From assembly GCA_900552075.1 (NCBI GenBank), contig URYL01000012.1, positions 1-64,000 of the forward strand: a DNA stretch of 64,000 nt. The letters run 5' to 3'. This stretch comes from an uncultured Bacteroides sp. GTDB taxonomy: Bacteria; Bacteroidota; Bacteroidia; Bacteroidales; Bacteroidaceae. The notes under the pieces are model-generated. The model had not been told where the DNA came from. It made no database searches and saw only the letters and a list, made by a program, of their open reading frames with translations. Within the stretch, counting starts at the first letter, position 1, and every line of letters starts with the position of its first letter. A program made the position numbers and the translations under genes. Positions 52,878-61,858 of this stretch are shown here, piece after piece.

Positions 52878-54680
52878 ATGAAACATCAGTTACGTAGTTC
52901 GATGAGTACAGAAGGTCGCCGCATGGCAGGTGCCAGAGCACTGTGGGTGGCCAATGGAATGAAAAAGGAGATGATGGGGAAACCAATCATTGCAATAGTG
53001 AACTCTTTTACGCAGTTTGTGCCCGGTCATACACACTTGCATGAGATTGGTCAGCAGGTGAAGGCGGAGATTGAAAAACTGGGATGCTTTGCGGCTGAGT
53101 TCAACACCATTGCCATCGACGACGGAATCGCGATGGGGCATGACGGGATGCTGTATTCTTTGCCTTCGCGCGACATCATCGCTGACAGCATAGAATATAT
53201 GGTGAACGCACATAAGGCAGATGCCATGGTGTGTATTTCCAACTGTGACAAGATTACACCGGGAATGCTGATGGCTTCCATGCGATTGAATATCCCGACG
53301 GTATTCGTGTCAGGCGGACCGATGGAAGCCGGAGAGTGGGGCGGACAGCATCTGGATTTGATTGATGCCATGATCAAGTCGGCCGATACGACCGTGAGTG
53401 ATGAGGATGTAGCCGAAATTGAACGCCATGCGTGTCCGGGTTGCGGAAGTTGCTCAGGTATGTTTACCGCCAATTCGATGAACTGTTTGAATGAAGCTAT
53501 CGGACTGGCTTTGCCAGGCAACGGTACGATTCTGGCTACTCATGCCAATCGCAAGCAGTTGTTCAAGGATGCAGCGGCCCTGATTGTGAAGAATGCGTAT
53601 AAATATTATGAAGAAGGAGACGACAGCGTGTTGCCGCGCAGCATTGCAACTCGTGAAGCGTTCTTGAATGCCATGACTCTCGACATTGCCATGGGTGGTT
53701 CTACCAATACGGTGCTTCACTTGTTGGCGGTGGCTCACGAAGCGGAAGTGGATTTCAAAATGGACGACATTGACATGCTGTCACGTCGTGTACCTTGTCT
53801 TTGCAAGGTGGCTCCCAATACACAGAAATATCACATTCAGGATGTGAACCGTGCCGGAGGTATTCTGAATATTTTGGGCGAACTGGCCAAAGGGGGACTG
53901 TTGGATACTACCGTACATCGGGTGGACGGTTCCACATTGGCAGAAGCCATTGCCAAATACAATATCTGTCGTCCGGATGTAGATGCAGAAGCACAGCGCA
54001 TTTATTCAAGTGCGCCGGGCGGTAAATTCTGTATCCAGTTGGGGGCACAGAACGCTACCTACAAGGAGTTGGATACCGACCGTGCCAACGGATGTATCCG
54101 TGACTTGCAGCACGCGTACAGCAAGGATGGCGGACTGGCCGTATTGAAAGGAAATATCGCTCAAGACGGTTGCGTAGTGAAAACTGCCGGAGTGGATGAA
54201 AGTATCTGGAAATTCTCAGGCCCGGCCAAGGTGTTCGATTCGCAGGAAGCTGCCTGTGAAGGTATCTTGGGTGGAAAGGTGGTCAGTGGTGACGTGGTAG
54301 TCATTACTCACGAAGGTCCGAAAGGAGGTCCGGGTATGCAGGAAATGCTGTATCCTACCTCTTATATTAAATCCAAGCATTTGGGTAAGGAATGTGCCTT
54401 GATTACCGACGGACGTTTCAGTGGAGGAACTTCTGGCTTGAGCATCGGGCATATATCTCCGGAAGCCGCAGCCGGAGGCAACATCGGTAAGATAGTAGAT
54501 GGTGACATCATTGAAATAGACATTCCCAACCGTTCTATCAATGTGAGACTTTCCGACGAGGAACTGGCCCAGCGTCCGATGACGCCGGTGACCCGCGACC
54601 GCAAGGTTTCAAAGGCATTGAAGGCATACGCCAGCATGGTGAGCTCGGCAGATAAAGGTGGAGTGAGAATTGTAGAATAA
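52878..54680 (+). CDS. ilvD: Dihydroxy-acid dehydratase
   Basis: IlvD dehydrates dihydroxy acids in isoleucine and valine synthesis. The 600-residue product has the N-terminal GRRMAGARALW, the Fe-S cysteines in CISNCDKITPG and HACPGCGSCSGMF, and GRFSGGTSGLSIGHISPEA near the end. I use the ATG at 52878; an ATG at 52872 and a TTG at 52860 are in frame, but 52878 gives the family N-terminus and the TTG would lie at the terminator's T run. It is the first structural gene after the attenuator. Confidence 0.95.
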   Translation: MKHQLRSSMSTEGRRMAGARALWVANGMKKEMMGKPIIAIVNSFTQFVPGHTHLHEIGQQVKAEIEKLGCFAAEFNTIAIDDGIAMGHDGMLYSLPSRDIIADSIEYMVNAHKADAMVCISNCDKITPGMLMASMRLNIPTVFVSGGPMEAGEWGGQHLDLIDAMIKSADTTVSDEDVAEIERHACPGCGSCSGMFTANSMNCLNEAIGLALPGNGTILATHANRKQLFKDAAALIVKNAYKYYEEGDDSVLPRSIATREAFLNAMTLDIAMGGSTNTVLHLLAVAHEAEVDFKMDDIDMLSRRVPCLCKVAPNTQKYHIQDVNRAGGILNILGELAKGGLLDTTVHRVDGSTLAEAIAKYNICRPDVDAEAQRIYSSAPGGKFCIQLGAQNATYKELDTDRANGCIRDLQHAYSKDGGLAVLKGNIAQDGCVVKTAGVDESIWKFSGPAKVFDSQEAACEGILGGKVVSGDVVVITHEGPKGGPGMQEMLYPTSYIKSKHLGKECALITDGRFSGGTSGLSIGHISPEAAAGGNIGKIVDGDIIEIDIPNRSINVRLSDEELAQRPMTPVTRDRKVSKALKAYASMVSSADKGGVRIVE

Positions 54681-54690
54681 GGAGAAGCTT

Positions 54691-56388
54691 ATGAGTAAAG
54701 AAAAAATATCAGGTTCAGAAGCGTTGATGCGCTCTTTGGAACACGAAGGAGTAAAGACACTCTTCGGCTATCCAGGAGGTGCCATCATGCCGGTGTTCGA
54801 TGCGTTGTATGACCATCGTGACAAATTGAACCACATTTTGGTTCGTCATGAACAAGGAGCTGCGCATGCGGCTCAGGGTTTTGCCCGTGTATCGGGAGAA
54901 GTAGGAGTTTGTCTGGTAACAAGTGGACCGGGCGCTACCAATACGATTACCGGTATCGCTGATGCCATGATTGACAGTACGCCGATTGTGGTGATTGCCG
55001 GTCAGGTAGGAGCTTCCCTGCTGGGTACGGATGCGTTCCAGGAAGTCGACTTGGTGGGTATTACACAGCCTATTTCCAAGTGGAGCTATCAGATACGCCG
55101 TGCGGAGGATGTGGCTTGGGCGGTTGCCCGGGCGTTTTACATCGCACGGAGTGGACGACCGGGACCTGTCGTATTGGATTTTGCCAAGAATGCGCAGACG
55201 GAAATGACGGACTATGAGCCGGTGGATTTGGATTTCATCCGTAGTTATGATCCGGATCCGGAAACCGATTCAAAAGCTGTGGCTGAGGCTGTAGCCTTGA
55301 TTAACGGTGCCAAGCGTCCGTTGGTACTGGTAGGACAGGGCGTAGAGTTGGGAAATGCCCAGCAGGAATTGAAGGAATTCGTGGAAAAGGCGGATATTCC
55401 TTGCGGATGTACGTTGTTGGGCTTGTCAGCATTGCCAAGCAATCATCCTTTAAATAAAGGTATGTTGGGAATGCATGGAAACCTGGGACCGAATGTGAAG
55501 ACCAACGAATGTGACGTGTTGATAGCAGTGGGTATGCGATTTGATGACCGTGTGACCGGTAAATTGGATACGTATGCCAAACAGGCCAAGATAATCCATC
55601 TGGATGTGGATCCGTCGGAAATCGGAAAGAACGTGCCGGTGGATGTGCCGATTTTAGGTAACTGCAAACGGACGCTTTCATTGCTGACCGAACTGATTCA
55701 GCCACAGAAACACGAAGAATGGATTGCCAGCTTCAAACCGTATGAAGAAAAAGAATACACACAGGTAATTGAAAAGGAAGTGTTCCCGAAGGAAGGGCCT
55801 ATCAATATGGGTGAGGTGGTGAATGCGGTGAGTGAGGCCACTCATAACGAAGCTATCCTGGTAACCGATGTCGGTCAGAATCAGATGATGGCTTGCCGTT
55901 ACTTTAAATTTAGCAAGCCTCGTAGCATTGTCACTTCCGGTGGTATGGGAACGATGGGATTCTGTTTGCCGGCCGCTATTGGAGCCACATTCGGATGTCC
56001 GGACCGTACAGTATGTGCCTTTATGGGGGATGGCGGTTTGCAGATGACCATGCAGGAACTGGGTACGATTATGGAACAGAAGTCGCCGGTCAAGATTATC
56101 CTGCTGAACAATAATTACCTAGGCAATGTGCGTCAGTGGCAGGCTATGTTCTTCAACCGTCGCTATTCTTTCACCCCGATGATGAATCCTGACTACATGC
56201 AGATTGCATCGGCTTACGGAATTGCCTCACGCCGTGTGATGAATCGTGAGGAATTGAACGACGGTATTCAGGAAATGTTGTCGACCGACGGCGCTTTCTT
56301 GCTGGAGGTATGCGTGATAGAAGAAGGAAATGTGTTGCCGATGACACCTCCGGGAAGTTCGGTCAACTATATGTTAATGGAATGTTGA
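54691..56388 (+). CDS. ilvB: Acetolactate synthase large subunit
   Basis: A thiamine-diphosphate enzyme making acetolactate or acetohydroxybutyrate, the first common step. The 565-residue product has LFGYPGGAIMPVFDAL, the catalytic Glu in VRHEQGAAHAAQG, the FAD-linked middle domain and the ThDP motif GDGGLQMTMQEL followed by LLNNNYLGNVRQWQ. Length is normal. It lies 10 bp after ilvD with an AAGGAG just before the ATG, and the regulatory subunit gene follows 19 bp downstream. Confidence 0.95.
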   Translation: MSKEKISGSEALMRSLEHEGVKTLFGYPGGAIMPVFDALYDHRDKLNHILVRHEQGAAHAAQGFARVSGEVGVCLVTSGPGATNTITGIADAMIDSTPIVVIAGQVGASLLGTDAFQEVDLVGITQPISKWSYQIRRAEDVAWAVARAFYIARSGRPGPVVLDFAKNAQTEMTDYEPVDLDFIRSYDPDPETDSKAVAEAVALINGAKRPLVLVGQGVELGNAQQELKEFVEKADIPCGCTLLGLSALPSNHPLNKGMLGMHGNLGPNVKTNECDVLIAVGMRFDDRVTGKLDTYAKQAKIIHLDVDPSEIGKNVPVDVPILGNCKRTLSLLTELIQPQKHEEWIASFKPYEEKEYTQVIEKEVFPKEGPINMGEVVNAVSEATHNEAILVTDVGQNQMMACRYFKFSKPRSIVTSGGMGTMGFCLPAAIGATFGCPDRTVCAFMGDGGLQMTMQELGTIMEQKSPVKIILLNNNYLGNVRQWQAMFFNRRYSFTPMMNPDYMQIASAYGIASRRVMNREELNDGIQEMLSTDGAFLLEVCVIEEGNVLPMTPPGSSVNYMLMEC

Positions 56389-56407
56389 GAGGAGAAGGAG
56401 GAAGAAT

Positions 56408-56962
56408 ATGGATAATAAAACATTATATACAATCATTGTTCATTCAGAGAATATTGCCGGTATTTTGAACCAGATTACCGCAGTGTTTACCCGTCGTCAG
56501 ATCAACATTGAGAGTCTGAATGTGTCGGCTTCTTCCATCAAGGGAGTACATAAATACACCATTACCTGCTGGACTACTCCGGATGTGATTGGTAAGGTAG
56601 TGACACAGATAGAAAAGAAAATGGATGTGATTCAGGCACATTATTTCACGGACAAGGAAATCTTCCAGCGTGAAGTGGCGATGTATAAGGTGTCTACTCC
56701 TGAATTCCAGTCGAATCCGGAAGCATCCAAGGTGATTCGCCGTTACAGTGCACATATCGTGGAAGTCAATCCGACTTTCTCTATCGTGGAGATGGTGGGA
56801 ATGAGTACGGACATCACTTCGCTCTATCAGGAACTGAAGCAGTTGAACTGCGTGCTGCAGTTTGTACGCTCTGGGCGTATTGCTGTTTCTACCAGCTGTT
56901 TTGAGCGGGTGAATGAATATTTGGCGCATCGCGAAGAAAGATATCGGAACCAAAAGAATTGA
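56408..56962 (+). CDS. ilvN: Acetolactate synthase small (regulatory) subunit
   Basis: A 184-residue regulatory partner of IlvB. An ACT domain occupies the first 75 residues: VHSENIAGILNQITAVFTRR and QINIESLNVSASS, which bind valine for feedback inhibition. A C-terminal ALS_ss domain follows, with RSGRIAVS. The ATG is preceded by a strong purine-rich AGGAGG-type site at about 56393-56400. It is 4 bp from the following thioesterase gene. Confidence 0.93.
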   Translation: MDNKTLYTIIVHSENIAGILNQITAVFTRRQINIESLNVSASSIKGVHKYTITCWTTPDVIGKVVTQIEKKMDVIQAHYFTDKEIFQREVAMYKVSTPEFQSNPEASKVIRRYSAHIVEVNPTFSIVEMVGMSTDITSLYQELKQLNCVLQFVRSGRIAVSTSCFERVNEYLAHREERYRNQKN

Positions 56963-56966
56963 ATCT

Positions 56967-57713
56967 ATGACAGAAGAAAGTAAAGTTGGTACTTACCGGT
57001 TTGTGGCCGAACCGTTTCATGTGGATTTCATGGAGCGGCTGACAATGGGGGTGTTGGGCAATCATTTGCTGAACTGCGCCGGTTTTCATGCGGCAGACAG
57101 AGGATTTGGCATCGCTACGCTGAATGAGAATCATTACACGTGGGTGCTTTCACGTCTGGCAATTGAGATGGAAGAAATGCCGCATGCCTACGAACACTTT
57201 ACCATACAGACATGGGTGGAGAATGTGTACCGCCTGTTTACAGACCGTAACTTTGCCATTCTGAACAAAGATGGGAAGCCTATTGGATACGCCCGTTCCA
57301 TTTGGGCGATGATCAGCATGGAAACGCGTAAGCCGGCCGATTTGCTGACATTGCACGGAGGTTCGATTGTGGACTATGTGTGTCAGAAAGACTGTCCGAT
57401 TGATAAGCCGGGACGCATCAAGGTGACACATCCGCAGGCGATGGGAGAGTATCGGGTGAAGTACAGTGACATCGACCTGAACGGACATGCGAACAGCATC
57501 AAATACATTGAACATATTCTGGATTTGTTCCCTATGGAAATGTTCCGAAAGAAACAGGTCCACCGGTTTGAGATGGCTTATGTGGCCGAAAGTTATTACG
57601 GCGATACGTTGAGCTTCTTCCAAGAGCAGACCGGAGAAAATGAATATGATGTGGAAGTGAAAAAGAACGGCACGGAAGTGGTTGTTCGAAGTAAAGTGAT
57701 TTTTAGAGATTAA
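56967..57713 (+). CDS. Acyl-ACP thioesterase
   Basis: A 248-residue double hot-dog protein like plant FatA/FatB. N-terminal half: FVAEPFHVDFMERLTMGVLGNHLLNCAG. Mid part: WVENVYRLFTDRNFAIL. The C-terminal half has YSDIDLNGHANSIKYIEHIL with the Asp, Asn and His of the acyl-ACP thioesterase active site. It would release fatty acids from acyl carrier protein. It starts 4 bp after ilvN; the ORF could extend to 56913 but that overlaps ilvN heavily. Its place within a branched-chain amino acid operon suggests a link with branched-chain fatty acids. Confidence 0.88.
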   Translation: MTEESKVGTYRFVAEPFHVDFMERLTMGVLGNHLLNCAGFHAADRGFGIATLNENHYTWVLSRLAIEMEEMPHAYEHFTIQTWVENVYRLFTDRNFAILNKDGKPIGYARSIWAMISMETRKPADLLTLHGGSIVDYVCQKDCPIDKPGRIKVTHPQAMGEYRVKYSDIDLNGHANSIKYIEHILDLFPMEMFRKKQVHRFEMAYVAESYYGDTLSFFQEQTGENEYDVEVKKNGTEVVVRSKVIFRD

Positions 57714-57729
57714 ATTAGTATATCAACTT

Positions 57730-57745
57730 GCAGCCGAAAGGCTGC
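57730..57745 (+). other. GAAA-tetraloop hairpin upstream of ilvC
   Basis: GCAGCC-GAAA-GGCTGC is a perfect 6-bp stem with a GNRA tetraloop, placed 20 bp before the ilvC ATG. No T run follows, so it is more likely an mRNA processing or stability element than a terminator. Confidence 0.6.
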
Positions 57746-57765
57746 GTAAAAAGATTGTAAAAACT

Positions 57766-58809
57766 ATGGCAAAAATGAATTTTGGCGGTGTGATTGAAAA
57801 TGTAATCACTCGCGAAGAATTTCCATTGGAAAAAGCACGTGAAGTATTGAAAGATGAAACCATTGCTGTAATCGGTTACGGTGTACAGGGACCGGGACAG
57901 TCATTGAACTTGCGCGATAACGGTTTTAACGTCATTGTCGGACAGCGTCAGGGCAAGACTTTTGAAAAAGCAATCGCTGATGGATGGGTTCCGGGAGAAA
58001 CTTTGTTCAGCATTGAAGAAGCTTGCAAGAGAGCCACTATCATCATGTGTCTGTTGTCAGATGCCGCAGTGATCTCTGTATGGCCGACTATCAAACCGTG
58101 CTTGACTGCAGGAAAGGCTTTGTATTTCTCTCATGGTTTCGCCATCACTTGGAATGACCGTACTGGCGTAGTTCCTCCTAAAGACATCGATGTCATCATG
58201 GTGGCTCCGAAAGGTTCAGGTACTTCTTTGCGTACCATGTTCCTGGAAGGACGTGGCTTGAACTCTTCTTATGCTATCTACCAGGATGCTACCGGTAAGG
58301 CATACGACCGTACCATTGCATTGGGTATCGGTATCGGTTCAGGTTACCTGTTCGAAACTACTTTCCAGCGTGAAGCTACTTCCGACTTGACTGGTGAACG
58401 TGGTTCTTTGATGGGAGCTATCCAGGGATTGCTGCTGGCACAGTATGAAGTGCTCCGTGAAAACGGACATACTCCGTCTGAAGCATTCAATGAAACTGTA
58501 GAAGAGTTGACTCAGTCACTGATGCCGTTGTTTGCAAAGAACGGTATGGACTGGATGTATGCAAACTGCTCTACTACTGCACAGCGTGGTGCCCTCGACT
58601 GGATGGGCCCGTTCCACGATGCCATCAAACCGGTAATGCAGAAACTGTATCAGAGTGTAAAATGCGGTCATGAAGCTCAGATTTCTATCGACAGCAACTC
58701 TCAGCCGGATTATCGTGAAAAACTGAATGCAGAATTGAAAGCATTGCGTGAAAGCGAAATGTGGCAGACTGCTGTGACTGTACGTAAACTTCGTCCGGAA
58801 AACAACTAA
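57766..58809 (+). CDS. ilvC: Ketol-acid reductoisomerase
   Basis: IlvC isomerises and reduces acetohydroxy acids in valine and isoleucine synthesis. The 347-residue product has the Rossmann motif GYGVQGPGQSLNLRDNG at residues 38-54, VAPKGSGTSLR and the acidic Mg-binding segments SDLTGERGSLMGAIQG and NETVEELTQS. Its length fits the class I group of about 330 residues. The cofactor-choosing loop reads VGQRQGKTFE. Codon bias here is stronger than in ilvD/B/N (many CTG, GGT, CGT), which points to higher expression, in keeping with the hairpin before it. Confidence 0.94.
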   Translation: MAKMNFGGVIENVITREEFPLEKAREVLKDETIAVIGYGVQGPGQSLNLRDNGFNVIVGQRQGKTFEKAIADGWVPGETLFSIEEACKRATIIMCLLSDAAVISVWPTIKPCLTAGKALYFSHGFAITWNDRTGVVPPKDIDVIMVAPKGSGTSLRTMFLEGRGLNSSYAIYQDATGKAYDRTIALGIGIGSGYLFETTFQREATSDLTGERGSLMGAIQGLLLAQYEVLRENGHTPSEAFNETVEELTQSLMPLFAKNGMDWMYANCSTTAQRGALDWMGPFHDAIKPVMQKLYQSVKCGHEAQISIDSNSQPDYREKLNAELKALRESEMWQTAVTVRKLRPENN

Positions 58810-58832
58810 TCACGGTAGGTGAAAATTATAAG

Positions 58833-58871
58833 AAAGCCGTTCGGTGTCGGAAGATGCCGGACGGCTTTTTT
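58833..58871 (+). terminator. Terminator of the ilv operon
   Basis: AAGCCGTTCGGTGTC pairs with GATGCCGGACGGCTT over 15 positions (three G-U pairs) with a GGAA loop; six T residues follow. Confidence 0.85.
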
Positions 58872-58908
58872 CGTGAGGTAAGGATGAAAAGAATCTGTGA
58901 GATTTTGT

Positions 58909-58916
58909 TACCTTTG
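58909..58916 (+). promoter_or_regulatory. -7 element of the amidase-like gene
   Basis: TACCTTTG, exact consensus, 22 bp before the ATG at 58938. In-frame ATGs at 58854 and 58884 lie upstream of it. Confidence 0.55.
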
Positions 58917-58937
58917 TGCCGGTTCTATAGAATAGAG

Positions 58938-61811
58938 ATGAAAAAAATTGCTATTTTTCTGCTGGGCTGTCTTTGTATGGCAGGGACAGTGTTTGGACAA
59001 AGTCTGGAGGAGACCACGGAGCAGCGTCTGAAGGATTTTTTTGCCAATTATGAGACTTCGTATGCGCATATCGGAAAGTGTAAACTGGAACGCATGGAGC
59101 TGGAACACGAAAAGAAGGTATTGCGCGTGTATGCCAATCCGACTTTTGGTTACCAGCCGTTTACGGAAGAAAATGTATCGGCTATTTATCGTTTGTTGAA
59201 GCAGTCGCTTCCGGGGCCGGTAAATTATTATACCCTGCAAGTGTATGCAGACGGAAAGCTGATTGAGGACCTGGTGCCTAATGCGTTCCGGAAGAAACAA
59301 GACAAGACTCGTTTGTACGGCAAACTGGATGCGAAGGGAAACCCGTGGGTGACCAATGTGTCGCGTCCGTTTGAAATCAGCCGGGGACTGGAAGGACGGC
59401 ATGTGGCTGTGTGGCAAAGTCATGGAAAGGTGTATCGGAACGACCGGAATGAATGGCGCTGGCAGCGTCCGCGCTTGTACTGCACTACGGAAGATTTGTT
59501 TACCCAGTCGTTCGTGGTGCCGTATCTGATTCCGATGCTGGAAAATGCCGGAGCCGTGGTCTTCACTCCCCGTGAACGCGACTGGCAGCGCCACGAGGTG
59601 ATTGTGGATAATAACACTTGTACGCCAGGCAGCCATTATCTGGAAGTGGAATACAAGAAATATACGTGGAAGGATACGGGTCAGCCGGGATTTGCTCAAA
59701 AATATCAGCAGTATCCGGATAACTACAATCCTTTCAAGGATGGTACGGCGAGGTACATTGCGACCCAAAACCAGCCGGAGAAAGCCTTTACCGAATGGAT
59801 TCCCAACATCCCGGAAAAAGGAAAATATGCGGTGTATGTCAGTTATCAGACACTGCCGGAAAGCGTGTCGGATGCCAAATACTTGGTTTTCCACAACGGA
59901 GGTGTGACCGAATTCAAGGTGAACCAGCAAATGGGGGGAGGTACCTGGGTATATTTAGGTACCTTTGAGTTCGATAAAGGCCGGAACGATTACGGCATGG
60001 TGGTGCTGAGTAACGAGAGTTCCCAAAAGGGAGTGGTCTGTGCCGATGCGGTCCGTTTTGGCGGTGGCATGGGAAACATTGTCCGTGGCGGACAGGTGAG
60101 TGGAGTGCCTCGTTACCTGGAGGGGGCGCGCTATTGGGCACAATGGGCCGGCATGCCTTATTCGGTGTACAGCAAGAGCCAGGGAGAAAATGATTACAAT
60201 GACGATATCAATGCTCGTTCGCTGATGGTGAACTACCTGAGTGGCGGGTCGGTGTACAACCCTTCGGAAGAGGGACTGAAAGTGCCTTTTGAAATGACAC
60301 TGGGACTGCACAGCGATGCAGGCTTCAAAACGGATGATGAACTGGTGGGTTCATTGGGCATCTATACGACCGACTTCAACGACGGAAAACTGAATTGTGG
60401 TATCTCCCGCTATGCGTCGCGCGACTTGACAGACATGGTGCTGACGGGATTGCAACGAGACATCGCTTCCCGTTTCGGGGTGCAGTGGGCCCGGCGGAGC
60501 ATGTGGAACCGGAACTACAGCGAGACCCGTCTGCCGGCAGTGCCTTCCATGATTCTGGAATTGCTCTCCCATCAGAACTTTGCCGATATGCAGTGGGGAC
60601 ACAATCCCGATTTCAAGTTTACGGTGGGACGTTCAGTCTATAAATCCATTTTGAAATATCTTTCTACCATGCACGGCACCGACTATGTGGTGCAGCCGCT
60701 TCCGGTGAATCATTTTGCCATCCGGGAAGGAAAAAAGAAAAATACTTTTACTCTGAACTGGAATCCGGTGGAGGATGTGATGGAACCGACGGCCAAACCG
60801 CAAGGATATATCGTCTATACCCGTATCGGTTACGGCGGATTTGACAACGGAGTATATGTACGCAAACCGGAATACACGGTGAAAGTCGAACCGGGACTGG
60901 TGTACAGCTTTAAGGTAACGGCTGTTAACAAGGGAGGAGAGAGTTTCCCTTCGGAAATTTTGTCGGCCTATAAGGCCAAACGGAGTAAAGGCACATTGTT
61001 GATTGTGAACGGATTCGATGCCACTTCAGGTCCGGCGGAAGTCAACTCGGCTTTACTGCAAGGCTTTGATCTGAAGTTAGATCCGGGCATACCTTATGGA
61101 CAGACTCCTGCTTATTGCGGCTACCAGCAAGGATTCAACCGCGACAAAGCGGGACTGGAGACTGGTGACGGGCTGGGTGTCAGCGACAATGCTTTAGAAG
61201 GAAAATTGATTGCGGGAAATACCTATGATTATGTGTTTGTGCATGGCAAGGCCATTCAGCGGGCCGGACGCTATTCGTTCGTGTCTTGCAGTGATGAAAC
61301 CTTGGAGAGCGGAAGTACGGACCTGAGTCAATATGACCTGGTGGATTTGATTTGCGGAGCCGATGCCAAATCCTTCTCTTCGGCCATGCAGGAAGCTCTT
61401 ACCCGTTACTGTCGTCAGGGCGGACGTTTGCTGGTGAGCGGTTCTGCGTGGGGAGCAAATCTGCAAAAGAGAGACTTTGGCAAGGATGTGCTGAAGTGTG
61501 TGTATGGCGGTCGTTTCAGTAACCAGACTTCCTCTTCTTTGCAGGGAGCTGGAATACAGTTCCAGGTTGAAGGGGAAGCCAATGAAACGGTTTATGCCGT
61601 TCCTTCCATGGAATGTGTGCTGCCTGCAGCTGGGGCCTATTCATCTTTTGTGTATACCAAAGGAAATTATGGGGTGGGAACCGTATATCGTGGCGAAGAT
61701 TACCGTACCTTTGTATTGGGTTTCCCCTTGGAATGTGTGGAAAACACCGACGTACGCAATCACTTGATGCAGACTGCTGTGACCACGCTTTTGTCCAAGA
61801 AAAAACGCTGA
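58938..61811 (+). CDS. Exported amidase-like protein with golvesin/xanthan-lyase-like and Fn3 domains
   Basis: A 957-residue exported protein (signal peptide residues 1-20, ending VFGQ). A split amidase-type domain is seen: VWQSHGKVYRN and TTEDLFTQSFVVPYLIPMLE, then GLHSDAG and ILELLSHQNFADMQWG. These look like the His, Glu, His and Glu of N-acetylmuramoyl-L-alanine amidases (Amidase_3). Inserted is a golvesin C-terminal-like beta domain with EWIPNIPEKGKYAVYVSYQ, and after it a fibronectin type III domain (about residues 610-690). The last 250 residues are of unknown fold. Database names such as xanthan lyase probably reflect only the golvesin part. Confidence 0.65.
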   Translation: MKKIAIFLLGCLCMAGTVFGQSLEETTEQRLKDFFANYETSYAHIGKCKLERMELEHEKKVLRVYANPTFGYQPFTEENVSAIYRLLKQSLPGPVNYYTLQVYADGKLIEDLVPNAFRKKQDKTRLYGKLDAKGNPWVTNVSRPFEISRGLEGRHVAVWQSHGKVYRNDRNEWRWQRPRLYCTTEDLFTQSFVVPYLIPMLENAGAVVFTPRERDWQRHEVIVDNNTCTPGSHYLEVEYKKYTWKDTGQPGFAQKYQQYPDNYNPFKDGTARYIATQNQPEKAFTEWIPNIPEKGKYAVYVSYQTLPESVSDAKYLVFHNGGVTEFKVNQQMGGGTWVYLGTFEFDKGRNDYGMVVLSNESSQKGVVCADAVRFGGGMGNIVRGGQVSGVPRYLEGARYWAQWAGMPYSVYSKSQGENDYNDDINARSLMVNYLSGGSVYNPSEEGLKVPFEMTLGLHSDAGFKTDDELVGSLGIYTTDFNDGKLNCGISRYASRDLTDMVLTGLQRDIASRFGVQWARRSMWNRNYSETRLPAVPSMILELLSHQNFADMQWGHNPDFKFTVGRSVYKSILKYLSTMHGTDYVVQPLPVNHFAIREGKKKNTFTLNWNPVEDVMEPTAKPQGYIVYTRIGYGGFDNGVYVRKPEYTVKVEPGLVYSFKVTAVNKGGESFPSEILSAYKAKRSKGTLLIVNGFDATSGPAEVNSALLQGFDLKLDPGIPYGQTPAYCGYQQGFNRDKAGLETGDGLGVSDNALEGKLIAGNTYDYVFVHGKAIQRAGRYSFVSCSDETLESGSTDLSQYDLVDLICGADAKSFSSAMQEALTRYCRQGGRLLVSGSAWGANLQKRDFGKDVLKCVYGGRFSNQTSSSLQGAGIQFQVEGEANETVYAVPSMECVLPAAGAYSSFVYTKGNYGVGTVYRGEDYRTFVLGFPLECVENTDVRNHLMQTAVTTLLSKKKR

Positions 61812-61858
61812 TTCAGCGTAAAGAAAAGAATTAAGTAACCATCAATAAATGTATCGAT

